Assembly: GCA_964023275.1 (NCBI GenBank) | Contig: OZ029916.1 | Span: 31,177,087 to 31,241,086 of the forward strand | Direction: 5' to 3' | Source: Norana najaformis | Lineage: Eukaryota; Annelida; Clitellata; Crassiclitellata; Hormogastridae | DNA: 64,000 nucleotides | Shown: piece by piece, positions 1-13,100 of the stretch | Numbering within the stretch: the first letter of the stretch is position 1 | How the letters are laid out: each line of letters starts with the position of its first letter | Program-made: the position numbers and the translations under genes | The notes under the pieces: model-generated | Database searches by the model: none | What the model was told of the DNA's origin: nothing | Seen by the model: only the letters and a program-made list of their open reading frames with translations

Positions 1-424
1 GGATCTGCCAGTGTCAGGATAATTACTCGATCACTGTGTTAGGCCTATTTTCAATTTTATATAACAAAGGCAAGCCCTGTTGGGAACTACAAAACAACTT
101 ATTCCAGTAATTAAACAGGCCTATTACCATCGCTATTTGAACTGGCAAATAATAATTGTCTCTCCAAAAATACTCTACGTACGATAACAACAAACATGCC
201 AAACGAACTAATACACACTGACTCTACTTATTTTGTATGGGTGTATGCTACTGTGAGAGAGCGGCTGCGAAAGCGGATGATGATCTGGAATAGCGGCTGC
301 AGCGACTACGGGTTTCCTTCACCCGGAATAGTCCGTCATTTATGCCTCTTTAAGTCGAAAAGTTCGTGTTTGCGAGCATCCCTGGAAAAAGAAATAATGA
401 ATGCATGAGCATCACTAGCACGGT

Positions 425-565
425 CCGTACTCTGGGGCCTTAAATGGCGTGGCGCCCATTCAAACGGGCAGCGATGGTGAAGGATCTCACCCGATTAATT
501 CATTAAAACTGAGCAGAGTCGAGGCCATAGAATGGCTATAGAAAACATTTTACATTTACATTTAT
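425..565 (+). mobile_element. SINE copy, 3' part (family S1)
   Basis: It contains CCTTAAATGGCGTGGCGCCC, AAGGATCTCACCCGAT and GAGCAGAGTCGAGGCCATAG, and ends in an ACATTTACATTT tail. The tRNA-like head is missing or degraded. Confidence 0.7.
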
Positions 566-627
566 TTATTTACCAAGGGATTCTTCCTTGTAGATAGATC
601 ATAGAATAGCTGTTGGCTATACTGTAA

Positions 628-790
628 TGTGGTAAAATGTGTGTAATGTGATGTTATTTGATGTCATGCGATTAAATGTAATGTGATGTAATCTAATGTG
701 ATGTGATGTGGTGTTACATCATATTGCATTAAAAATTACATTCCATTACATTGCACCATGTGATGTAGTGTGATGTAATATAATGTGAAG
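628..790. repeat. GATGTAATGT-type low-complexity tract
   Basis: It is built of TGATGT and TAATGTGA words without a fixed period. Similar words make the tandem repeat at 48600-49550. Confidence 0.6.
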
Positions 791-1194
791 AGGACAATTT
801 ATATAGCGGCATTATAGCGCAGTTTATTAACAAAACAATTTCAAAGACGTTTTACAGAGTCATGAGATGCAGAGGCCTATTCAGTCCTTCTTTCTTCTAT
901 ACTCCAATAATTCATAAAATCTGTTAAACCAATTGGATGTAAATCTATACTTAGAGGCCTCAGTTCAACTGAGTCATCTGCAAATATGTTTGGCATGTAC
1001 ATGTCTAATCTAAGTTTAGTTAAGAATTATCTCCTTTAGCGCCTCTATCTGCCTATGACACTAGGCCTAAAGGTCAACAGTTGTAAAAGTAGACTGTCAT
1101 TAGGCGCCCCATGCAATACCTATGGCAACATCATTCGCCATTAACAATGTCATCAACAACATAATTATCAATGACAGCATTATCATTGCTATTA

Positions 1195-1350
1195 TCATCA
1201 TTATTAATAGCAGCAACAACCACAACAACATCAACGTCATCAACGTCATCAACGTCATCATCATCATCATCATCATCATCAATAACAACAACAACAACTA
1301 CTACTACTACTACTACTGCTGCTACTACTACTACTACTACTACTACTATA
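1195..1350. repeat. Compound trinucleotide repeat (ATC, CAA, CTA)
   Basis: Runs of ATC, then CAA, then CTA. The long open frames over it are repeat artefacts. Confidence 0.9.
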
Positions 1351-1879
1351 GCCATAATTTCAGCAGTAGCAATGTTATCGGCATCATCAGTAATAGCAAC
1401 AACAACATTATCGTCATTATCTGATGACATTTGTCCTACCTCATAATCAGTGCTCCTAAACCATAAAGCTTAGGAGCAGATCCAGTGTTTAATTAGTTTG
1501 AGGGTGAAATGAATCCCATGTACGTTGTCTCAAAATTAATTCTAACTGCGATTCATTCTGACGTCAGTTCGCGAAGTTTCGTAGGAGGCTTTACGGACCC
1601 TAAATCCACCTCTGGCCTAGCTAATAACTTTCATTAATTGACCCTTAAGTTACTATTTCCCCGATTAAGTGAAAGCAGAGAAGGGCAGCCCCTTAAGCTA
1701 ACCCTGAGAGACAACCACGAGTGTGAAGTGTTAGCGACTTCATTTTTCTTAGCCCCGGGCAACTGGCCGGTCTTCTTCCTCGTCGTCTATCTTTCCATCG
1801 ACACTGTATGGTCAGTGCACTCATTTTATAACTGATTTCGCCAGGCGCTCAAGAGGAGCAGAAATTTTAGAAACATCTT

Positions 1880-1960
1880 TCTGCCCTGACAGGCATTTGA
1901 TCCCCCACCTTTGGGTGACAGCCCAGCACGCTAACCAGTGGACTATCGCCCACCCTCAAA
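1880..1960 (-). repeat. Degenerate tRNA-like sequence, probably SINE-derived
   Basis: On the minus strand ATAGTCCACTGGTTAGCGTG resembles a tRNA D-arm/A box. A weak B box (GGGATCAAATGCC) follows about 30 bases on. Stems are not preserved, so I do not call it a tRNA gene. Confidence 0.4.
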
Positions 1961-2044
1961 TGCAGCTTATGAAGTTGGCTAGGCGTGATAAAAAAGCTGA
2001 CAGTTTAAAGATTAGCCGATAGCACTAAGCAATCGTAATCGTAA

Positions 2045-2225
2045 TTCCGAGATTTCTACAGCTCCCAGTGAAAGCCACGTCGCGGGGACCAGCTTATTTA
2101 CAGGCGCTCAGTCAAAACAAAATCGATAGGCAAAAGGGTTCGGTTCCAGGTCAAGATCCAAAAGTCAGACGGAGAGACAGCGTGGCAGCTATGAGTGGTG
2201 GCGTTTGGGGTTGGAGAGGAGAGAG
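2045..2225 (+). repeat. Dispersed repeat family R2
   Basis: It shares AGCTTATTTACAGGCGCTCA, GGGTTCGGTTCCAGGTC and a following AGTCAGACGG block with 38520-38740 and 57970-58145. Function unknown, non-coding. Confidence 0.6.
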
Positions 2226-2317
2226 AGAGAGATAAGAGAAAGAAGCAAAATTAGAACAGGTCGGAGACTCCGAATCGTCTACCTCCTGCGGTGTTCCTCT
2301 GCGTCTATCGCCATCAG

Positions 2318-2498
2318 CTACATGTTGCCGAAGATTCCGGCAAATGTCTTCCGCAGATTCTTCATCGTGTCATCCGGTTCCTCGAGGTCCTTCACGATCG
2401 CATCGACCTTGCTTGGCGACGCCGGGCCCAGCCCTGCCCCAGAGAGTCTCTTCTGCGGTGATGACTGCGGGGCCTGGGCAGGTCCCGTCCGCCCACGA
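2318..2498 (-). CDS. Syn: Synapsin coding exon 12, domain E and stop
   Basis: After an ATCTTTTTAG acceptor it encodes [20 protein letters not shown], a Gly/Ser/Pro linker and the terminal helix [20 protein letters not shown] with TFAGIFGNM and a TAG stop. It matches domain E, shared by synapsin a-isoforms (vertebrate end: TIRSLRKSFASLFSD). Domain E contributes to vesicle clustering. Confidence 0.95.
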
Positions 2499-3796
2499 CT
2501 AAAAAGATTTATCGACACAGCCGTATCTCGCAATTCACGTAATCGTAGCGTATATCTTAAGTAATCGTAGCTTGTAATTTACGTAATCGTAACTTGTAAT
2601 TATATAATGGATTTAAGCAGTGATATAAATACAGTAAATAACTGTATGACTAATGAAGTCGTTTACTCTGTGCTATTATGGCACTTTATATATCTGATAA
2701 TTTATGTAGAGCTTTTAAAGACCTCTTTAGGTCGCTATAATCCCATAGACACACTCGATAGGACTCGACAGTCTATACTATAGGATCTACGAAACACTAA
2801 GCTATGCACATATTTTTTGTTTGTATGATTGTATGAAAAATCATGTATCAAATGTATGGCTGACATACTGTTACATACACGCACTTGCTGCCTGAGGGGT
2901 TGTCCATAAAAGACGTCCGCAAAAATGACCTTTGGACCACTCCCTCCCCTTGCCACGCATTTATCCGCATTTGGCATTACTCTCCCCATTTCCCCTTGCA
3001 TACGCCCCCACTACGGTCCGTGCACAGGGACCTTAAATGGCGTGGCGCCCATTCAAACGGGCAGCGGTGAAGGATCTCACCCGATAAATTCATTGCAAAA
3101 TGAGCAGGGTCGAGGCTATACGGTCGCTATATAAAACCGATACATTTACTCCAGTGGCGTACTAATGCGTAGGTTAGGGCTATTGTGCGACCGAAGGGGG
3201 ACTCGTCCCCTGACACAACTGCGTCCACCAAAGGTACTTGTATTATACCAAACGCCCAATAAGGACGCACATATAGGGAGGGGAAGGGGTCACCCGACTG
3301 AGGAAACGCAGTACAATCTGTGCCTCATTGAAATTGCCAGAGGCAGTACTGGAATTCGTAGGCTTACTGCACGTACCAAGTTTAGATGCGGATGTCCGCA
3401 AAGGGCATAACCCTCCCTCACATTGTCCGCATTTTCCTCAGTCGGGTGACCCTTTCCTCTCCCTATATGTGCGTTCTTATTGGGCGCCACTGAAGAAAAT
3501 GAATCATCTATTCATCTGTGGAAATGGACAGCCTACAGCCAATAAGTGTATGCGACACAACAGTGCCTGCACTTCTACGACAGGACCTGCAGCACGGCAC
3601 ATTGGCCAAGTGCTATAGAATTATTCATTCATTCGTTCGTTCGTTCATTCATTCATTCATACATTTGCTTGTTCATTCGTTCATTCGTTTGCTCGTTGTT
3701 TCGTTCACTCACTCGCTCACTCACTCATTAAATCACTCATTAACTACTCGATCATTCACTCACGCACTCGCTCATCCTTTCTCTTCTCTTTTTTCA

Positions 3797-3843
<47 letters not shown>

Positions 3844-5130
3844 TCTCTCCTCCGTTCTGTCGTTCATGAACCTAAGTAGGCCTTAGTCGAGTAGGCCTAC
3901 CTGTCGGGGGCTGTCGTTGGTCCTGGTGGGCGTGGAGGCTCTGCCGGTGGCGGTCTCTGGGGGCTTGGCCTCGACGTCGTCGCCGCCGCCGCTCCACCCG
4001 ACGGAGATGCTCCTGCCCCTTGTCCTCCTGCTCCTGACGTCGACTGCTGCCTGCCGTAGACTCCCTGTTGTTGCTGCTGCTGGTGGTGATGAGCAGTGGA
4101 GGCCGGTAACTGACCAGAGCGATTGATCATCGAGTGGTCAGCGCCCGATGGACCGTTGACGTCGTAATGTGTGAGTGCACCGGCACTTGTTGTTTTACTG
4201 AAAGTGGCGCACAATAAATCATGACATCTAACCAATTTTAATCAATCGATAAAATATTAATCGATGATAATACAAATGGAAATCGAAATATCACAGAAAA
4301 GCTGCGTCAGGGAGACCTTCTTACTCACCATCGCTTAAGAGAAGTCCAAACGAGCCAGGTTGTTAGGCCAGTTTCGGTAAGGTAGAAAGTAAAGCTCACA
4401 TATCTCACTGTGGAATGTAAGGAAGGCGCTCATTTTCTGCTCTTCGACCCATGAACCAGCAGTGAGTGAATCCCAAGGTCCTGGACTTGGCCCTGGACAT
4501 ATGTCCATCGCAGGACCTGAAGTTTTCTTCCCAGTTTACGCAGGTTCTACTGCTTGACGACAGTCAAGTGTGCACAAGCAACTTTTTCAGGTTCGTTATA
4601 CTGAATCCGCTTAGGAGCCTCGAACGCAGACAGTTGGATTAGAGCAGGTGACCGATAGACCACCGTGTCTCACGTGTTTGTTTCTGTGCCCCGCCAGAAT
4701 CTTAGGGAGGGCCTAGCCAGAGGAAAAAGACAGTGTCCTTCTAAAGTCGAAAGTGATCCTACGTAGGATAATGCAGAAGCGCAAGTAAAATAGGATTCAG
4801 GATGGACGTATGTCTATTCTACGCCGGTGAATAAGCTGGTCTCACTTACGCGCCTTTCTGATGCAATGAGATTTATTGTCCATTATCTTGTATTACATCT
4901 GTCTGTCTCTGTGTGTGTCTGTCTGTCTGTTTGTCTGTCTGTCTGCGTCGGTGTCTAACCTGTCCCTTCTCGTGCCTAACCTGATTCCGGTCGTTGTCGA
5001 AAGGGGGCGACAGTAAACCTCCATTTTGTTGATGACGAGATCTGCAATCAAGCGACAGTCGTCTCCCTGTGCACCTCCGAGCAAAGTCATCGACGAATCG
5101 TTGACCTGTTAACAAGAAAATACAGGCTAA

Positions 5131-5193
<63 letters not shown>

Positions 5194-7726
5194 TATTAAT
5201 TATTATTATTATTATTATTACTACTACTACTACTACTATTACTACTTCTACCACTACTACCACTACTACTATTACTACTATTGCTCAGATAAGTTACAAG
5301 ATGCCGTTAAACACTGGATTTGATTCGAAAATAAGGTATGATAATGTCGATGACAAGAGCTCTGTTAGCGATAAGATGTCGTTCAACGCTGAATACTAGT
5401 ATAATTATTAAGCTTGTTTTAACACCTTCAAATTGCTTTATCCGACACTACATAGGGCCCTACTCATCATGTTCGTTCAATCGCTAGGATCCATCCCATC
5501 TCCCAATATAATACGATGACAGGTCGATGTCTCCGTTCCTGGCGGCCATAATAGTGTATGTCGTTAAAGTTCTTAATAGGCCTAATAATGTGGGAAATAG
5601 GGTTGCAACTTGGCTTGCTACTTGGCTTGCTGCTTGGCTTGCTGCTTGGCTTGCTGCTTGGCTTGCTGCTTGGCTTGCTGCTTGGCTTGCTGCTTGGCTT
5701 GCTGCTTGGCTTGCTGCTTGGCTTGCTGCTTGGCTTGCTGCTTGGCTTGCTGCTTGGCTTGCTGCTTGGCTTGCTACTTGGCTTGCTACTTGGCTTGCTA
5801 CTTGTTAGAAGTATGTCCTTGACCTCTATGATGTATTCGTGACCGTCTTTGCTCTGGATTGCCTGCACAGCCAGCATATCGAGGCCACCGAACAGTTGAC
5901 TGCACTCATCGACCCAGAGTTTGTATCTGCGACGACAAAATAACATCACAGTTGTCGTCGTCGCCATACTCACTATATTTAACTTATGGTTATCAGTAAC
6001 AACAGCGTCATCATCGTTGCCATTAACAACGTCAGCTGCAACATTTTGAATAACAGTGTCATCATTATCATCATCATCAACATCATCAAAGGCATCATCA
6101 TCATCATTATTAGTAGCAACAACAATCACAACGGCAACAGCAATGTCATTAGCATCATCAGAAGCAACAACTATCATAATATCAGCAATAGCAACATTAC
6201 CGGAATCATTATCAATGACAATAACAACAACATCATAGTCGTCATCATCATCATCGTCGTCGTCTGAAGACATGTGTCATACCTCTCCGTCATTGCTATT
6301 TGCTCCAACATGGCTGAACCTGTGTTCGCTTTCCAGTTGCCAGATAAGGACTTCCGCCTGGAAAAGACACATTACAAGGTCACTGGAGTAGTATTTGTAA
6401 ATAGTAGCGGTAGTAGTAGTTGTAGCAGCAGCAGTAATAGTATTAGTATTAGTAGTAGTAGTAGTAGTAGTAGTAGCGTAAGCCCCCGACACGCTAACTG
6501 CCCTACGCTGTCTTCCCACTGGCGATGTGTATGCATGCATGTATGTATGTATGTATGTATGTATGCATGCATGCATGTATGTATGTATGTATGTATACAT
6601 GCATGCATGCATGTATGTATGTATGTATACATGCATGCATGCATACATGTATGTACAGTATGTATGTATGTATGTATGCATGTATGTATGTATGTATGTA
6701 TGTATGTATGCATGTATGCATGTATGTATGTATGTATGTATGTATGTATGTATGTATGCATGCATTCATATATGTATTTATGTATGTATGTATGTATGTA
6801 TATATGTATCTATCTGAACATTGATGTGGCGCCTTGGACATCTCTCAAAGCGCCGATGTTCGTGCCGAAGTCGTTCAGTCGAAGCTAAGAAGGGGAATTA
6901 TTGGATTATTAGTTTCATTAGCAATTAGCAAAGTATATGGTGTTGGTGACTAATGCAATGGCGCAGACATTCGATGACAGAGCGGCGCCTTAGCGCTGTG
7001 GATACGATGATGGCATGCACAGTGAAGTTAAGTAGTTCTGAACGCGGTTAGTACTTCTATGGGGTGCCATTCACGTAATACAAACTAACTGAGTCAACTC
7101 AGCCATCCCTCTTTGTGACGTTGGTGAATAAGATTCAGGGTAAACTGAAAAGCTTAGAAATGTGTCCAGTTATTGGATGTCTGTGCTCTTGTTCCCCTTC
7201 AGCCGCAGGATCCTTGAAATCCCAGGACCACTCTTCTAAGGGGTTTATTAGGTAGGGGCGTCTAATCAACTAGGCCTATGTTTACTTACTTTGTGACACC
7301 GACAACGAGAAGAAAAGCGATTATGATGATGGAATGATGAATGATAAGGAGGAGAAGGAGGACGATGACAATGACGACGACGATGACGATGACGGTGACG
7401 GTGATGGTGATGGTGATGATGATGATGGTTACATTAATGCTTTGTAGTTGTTTCCGATCTTCTGGACGTAGATGTCACACTGTGAGTCGACTAGTAGTTC
7501 TGTTGTCGAGTAGCTGTTAGCAACCGCTGCCACGCTAGCTATGTCCTGAAACCCGTAATGGTTCTCCACCTTCACCTGGAAAACACAGTCGTACTTGTAA
7601 AATCGACGATGTCTGAAGCGCTGCTTAAAAGCTAAGAGCAGGGCATAAGCTTATTCTCGAGCGTTGCATCAAGTCAGAGGGGTTGTCCAGAGATACGGTG
7701 GAAGAAGAGTTCCTGTTGCTGGGAAA

Positions 7727-7767
<41 letters not shown>

Positions 7768-10133
7768 CGACAGAGGAACTGTTCCGGCGGTGCTGGGTTT
7801 AGGGTGAAAGAAATGGGTATACGCGGCGGAATGGATGGATCACGGTAAGAGTTCTTGAAGAGCAGGTCTATAGTCGGTTGACCATGTATATACTGTATAT
7901 CATGTATATTATGCATATATCATGTATATCATGCATATACGACCCAAATATATGTACTGTATATCATGTATATCATGCATATATCATGTATATCATGCAT
8001 ATACGACCCGAATACATATCTATATACAATGGGTCTATATTGTTCGGCCGACTGACTTTATGCAGTTGAGAATGCAAAATTTCAACATCGCAAATTTGGG
8101 AAGTGTTGATAATTGAGACGATAATGATTCTTCTTCTTCCTTCTGGCTGGAATTAATTCCTCCTAGGGAGGGGTCAGCCACATGAATCCTTCTTTTCCAT
8201 TTGTTTCTGTCTTCAGTATCTTCTTTCTTCAATCTGAGGAGCTTTAGGTCTTGCTGAATCGTGTCTCCCCATTTCTTCTTTCGTCGTCCACGACTGCGGC
8301 GTCGGTAAACCTCAGCTGTCATAATTCTTTTAATGCAGTTTTCCTCCTCTCTCCTCATCACATGAACGTACCAACTCAACCTGGCTTCTCGTATACCTTG
8401 TCAGACATACATGGCACTCCCAATTTCTGTCTGATATACTCATTCCTTTTCCTGTCTTTCAGTGAGATTCCAAGTATCCATCGCAGCATTCTCATTTCAG
8501 TTCTCTCCAGCAGCTTCTCCTCCTCTTTTGTTAGTGTCCATGCTCCTACTCCATATATCATCATTGTCTTATCATTGTTTTGTACACCTTTCCTTTGACT
8601 TGAACCGGCATTTTGACATCGCATAGTACGCTCGATAGGTCTTTCCATTTTTGCCACGCTGCCTTGATCCTGTTCTTAACATCATGCTTGCATTCTCTTT
8701 TAGCATTCATTATCGACCCAAGGTATTTAAATGTTTGTTTCAGTGCATTTCCTGCGATGTCCTTTACCACAAGTGTCTCATCTATTTTGGAGCATACCAT
8801 GGTCTCTGTTTTATTGATATTTATTTTAAGACCCTTGCGCTCCAGTGCTCTCTGCCAATCAGTGAAACGCCCTTATATCTTTGTCGTTGCGTCGTCTGCC
8901 ACTATGAGGCCATCGGCATACAACATATCTCATGGTACTTCTCTTCTCAAGTTTTCCGATATGGCATCCATTACTATGATGAACAGCAGAGGACTCAGGC
9001 AGGATCTCTGATGTACAACCACTTGAATCTCAAATTTTACTGTGTTTCCTATATTACTCCTCACTGAAGTCTGTGCATATTCGTACATTGATTTCACCAG
9101 TCGCACTATTTTCTTTGATACTCCCTTTTTCCTCAGACTCCAATATCCGACCTCTCTTGGAACTAGAGATCAAAAGCCTTCTCCAAATCTACAAAAGTCC
9201 AATATCTCTTGTTGTTTCCTTCTAGTATTTTCTCCTGCACCTGTCTCAATATGAAGATGGCATACGTTGTGCCTCTACCTGGTCTAAAGCCAAACTGGTT
9301 ATCATGTAGCTTGACCCGTTCCCTAATGCGCCCTTCGACCACCCTTTCGTACACTTTCAGTCCAATTTCCAGCAGCTTAATTCCTTTGTATTTACTACAT
9401 TCCAGTACGTCTCCTTTTTGTTCATATATCGCTACTATTTCACTTTCTTTCAGAACTTGTGGCAACCTTTCTTGTTTCATGAAGTCGTTTAAAATGATGC
9501 ATAGTCATTCGATGCCATCATGTCCTAGTGCTTTAAACATTTCGGCGGTCATTCCCGATGGTCCTGGTGCTTTGTTGTTTTTCATCTTTTCAATTGCTGT
9601 CTCAAACTCTTTGCGAGTAATTTCATTTTCCGGTCCTGCCACAGGAAAGGCTTTTTCTAGCGACTCCCTTTGATTTTCTTCATTTAGCATTTTTCTTCAA
9701 AGTATGTCTTCCATCTAGCTCTGATATCATCCTTCTCAGTTAGCATCTTACCATCTTTATCTTTAATTACACTAGCTGATTGCTTATCCTGCTTACTTCT
9801 TTGTCTTGCTTTTGCTATTTTATATATCTTTGCCTCTCCTTCTTTGGTGTTAAGTTCTTCATATACATCATGTAATGCCTTGCTTTTGGCTATTGCTGCA
9901 GCCTTCTTTGCTTCCTCACATGTTATCTTGTATGTTGCTTTTAGAGCAGCATCTTGCCGATCTGCCTGCCACTTTTTAAAGGCAGTCTTCTTATTCTTGA
10001 GACGATAATGATCATCATAATTATTATTCATCATGATCATCATCATCTTCATCGACATCATCATAATAGTAATAGTAGTAGTAGTAGTAGTCGAAGTAGT
10101 AGTAGTAGTAGTAGTAATAGTAGTAGCAGTAGC

Positions 10134-10173
<40 letters not shown>

Positions 10174-13100
10174 ATCGTGGTTATACAATAATAATAATAT
10201 TATTAATAATAATTATAATAAAAATAATAAAAATATTAATAATAATAATAACGATGATGATGATGATGACATCATCATCATCATCATCATCATCATCAAC
10301 TTCATCTAACGGGAGTTTGTTCTAGAAGTCAAACCTATGCAGCAGCTTTGCCTTGCCATGATAAAATGGGGACATTGCTTTTGAGAGATACTTAAACAGG
10401 CAAAACAGTATTAAGGGTCTTGATATATACGCATACATACATATATAGCCTACATACATGCATGCATATATAGATACTTACAAAAAGCCTAAAGTGAGAA
10501 AAGATCCAGACTGACCTTTCCTGACCCTGAGTGGGCGTGGCCAATCTTAACGACTATCGGGAACTTTGGGGTGACCAGCTGCAAAAGACAAAGCTATTCT
10601 CTAAATCTGAAACCGGTGATTATACAAATATTATGATAACGACAACTATAAAGATGATTGTGATGACGACATCTATAATGATGATAACAGTGGTGATGAT
10701 GATGATGTTTCCGACGACAATGGTAGTGGTTTTGACGGTAATGGTGAAATAATAATAATAATGATGATGATGACGCCCTTCAACAGCTCCTTGAGTAAGT
10801 TTTCAGTTCTGAGGAATTACACTTACTTTGGGCAAGAAAATAACAATTGCAATAATAAAAATATTGCAAGCAATGGTGATTATAAAGATGATAAGTATGT
10901 CGACAGTGAAACACAGGAGAAGGAGGAGGAGGAGTAAGAGGAGGAGTGGAAGAAATTAAGCCATTGAAATGATTTGAGCACTGGGTAACTATGGTGGTGT
11001 TTGGGAGTTTTGATAAATGCACGGGCAAGACATTCTGAATTATTTGCAGACGTTTTATTTGAGATGACTTGATGTTCTAGAAGAAGGAATTGCAGTAGTT
11101 GAGTTTTGGAGTGAACAATTGATATGGTCATTGTGCTTTTCTGATTCCCCCTTTCTTATGTCTCCCGATTCCCTTTTTCGTTCCTTCTGCTCTTCGACTT
11201 CCACTTCTTGATTTATTTTTGTATTTAAACTGTTTTTAAAGATGAAATCTGGACTGCTTTTTATGTCACGTGACCCAAAAAGCACAATGAAGAATAGAAG
11301 AGGTTTGATGAGTTCAGACTTCGATCATTTTGAGACGGATCCGATCCGATCAAATCGTGACGAATAGAAATGACTGATCAATTTGCAGACGAACCATTTC
11401 TTTGTAGTTCGGATAATAGGACTGTTCAATCAGAGGGAACTTATCCTTTCCCAGCCGCCTCTGGATTTGTATCAGATGCGCAAACTGAAAAAAAAAACAG
11501 TCATATATATAGAAATATCATTATTAATTATTAATTAATAACTTTTATTGCGCATGTGTCAAGAGCACAACGCTGTCAACCGATGGCGCACGAAAGCCAA
11601 GCCCCAGTCAAGTCAATACCCAGAGGACCAGTCCATTAAGACCGAGAGGCAGCCTACAGTGGATAAGCACCACTGAAATGGATTGTTGTCTTCTGGCCCA
11701 AGTGCAGTGCGCAACGCCACAACTTCCACTCCGTTGTGCGTCATCTACTGCAGTCTGCCATCTAGATGGAACATTGCCACTGTATTTTCAGTGACTGCAA
11801 ACACGTATATCAGTCAACATCAACACTTTCAGCAATGTTAAAATATGTTCAGTTAACGAAAACTAAAATCCGTGACGGAAACTAATTTTTTTAAAATATT
11901 CGCCTTCTGCGCATCCAGACTTTTCAGTTCTTTGGTATTTATCTTCGGTTTCTGATTACCGATTTTGGTGTCAGTGTCGGTTTTTCTGAATATAATGATA
12001 TCGGTTCGGTATCGGTTAAACGGACCCCACTGGTTGAAGAGCAACTCACTGACTTGCCCCAAAAACAAATGGAACATGGCCGAATTGCTCTTGGATCCGC
12101 CCATGGATATAAATAGATAGTGGCGGATGCGAAAATGATGTAACCTCTTATTTGGCGGACTAAAGTTTGATTATATTTTTATCATGAGCTGGACATCCCT
12201 ATAACATCTTCCCACCCACCATTTCAAAATTCTGGATAATCCTTTATGAGCTTATAAAGCTTTAGAAGCTACTTGGTGAGCTCTGTAATCTGTATTTGTT
12301 TTAGAAACTAACAAAGCATTGGTGAATCTAATGGAACACTAACCCCATCTCACCCAGGAATGCCCATCCAACCACCAAAATCCTCATCACCTACTAAAAC
12401 CCACTACACCCTCCAAAGCACACCAAAACCCATCAAAACCCACTTCACCCACCAATATCGTCAATTACCCCCAGAACACTGGTTAGAATATGCTGGCAGT
12501 GTACACGAATACATTCAACAAATTCAACCCGTTAAATCCAGATCAAATACATAGATGGGTGGTAGACATATAAATCTGTTGTGTCTTTTGATGTGTATTT
12601 GCGCTATGGGAAGAAAGCGCCTGAGTGGCCGAATGAATCCATCCTCGCGAAAATAGATTATCGATGACCTTTGGAAGGCATAGGAAAGCAAAGAGAGACG
12701 AAGGAAGATGGAGGAATGCAGAGGGGAAATGAGAAAAGATGGATGATGAGGATGAGAGAAAGAGGTGGAGAAGGAGGGAGAAGGAACGAAAAAATAGTAA
12801 GAGAAGAAAGAGAGGAGAAGAAGAGAAGATAGAGGATTGAGGAGTGAAATTGAGGCGTGACAAATTGAAAAAGGAAGGATGGAGGAGAGATGAGGGTAGA
12901 TGAAGGAGGATGGGAAATGAGGAAGGAGGGTGAGAGAGGAGAAAACAGGGATGATGGAGTAGGCTGGAGGAAGAAGGGAACAGAAAGAGGATGGAGTAAA
13001 GAGAAGGCATTCATTGAATTACCGACGGAAAAATTGCAAACGGAGGAGAACTAGAAGACGAGCAGAGGCTTCGGATCTAAGAATAAAATGAATAACAAGA

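Larger units (their letters stand above)
1..2317. other. Non-coding region 3' of synapsin
   Basis: No gene seen. It holds an S1 SINE copy, a (TGTGATGTAATG)-like low-complexity tract at about 628-790, a CAT/CAA/CTA trinucleotide tract at 1195-1350, a tRNA-like fragment and an R2 copy. The 3' UTR of synapsin should lie at its right end. Confidence 0.6.

Noticed and set aside
5467..6273. A 268-codon minus-strand open frame
   Set aside because: It is a chance fusion of a GAT-type microsatellite, intron 8, synapsin exon 9 and the SSKP minisatellite; only 5824-5926 is exon.
6274..6888. Long frames full of Met-Tyr-Val-Cys or His-Thr-Tyr-Ile
   Set aside because: They are translations of the ATGT/ATGC microsatellite on both strands.
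12543..13014. Ser/Pro/Leu/Phe-rich minus-strand frames of 118 to 155 codons
   Set aside because: They are translations of the purine-rich tract in synapsin intron 4, with low-complexity product.
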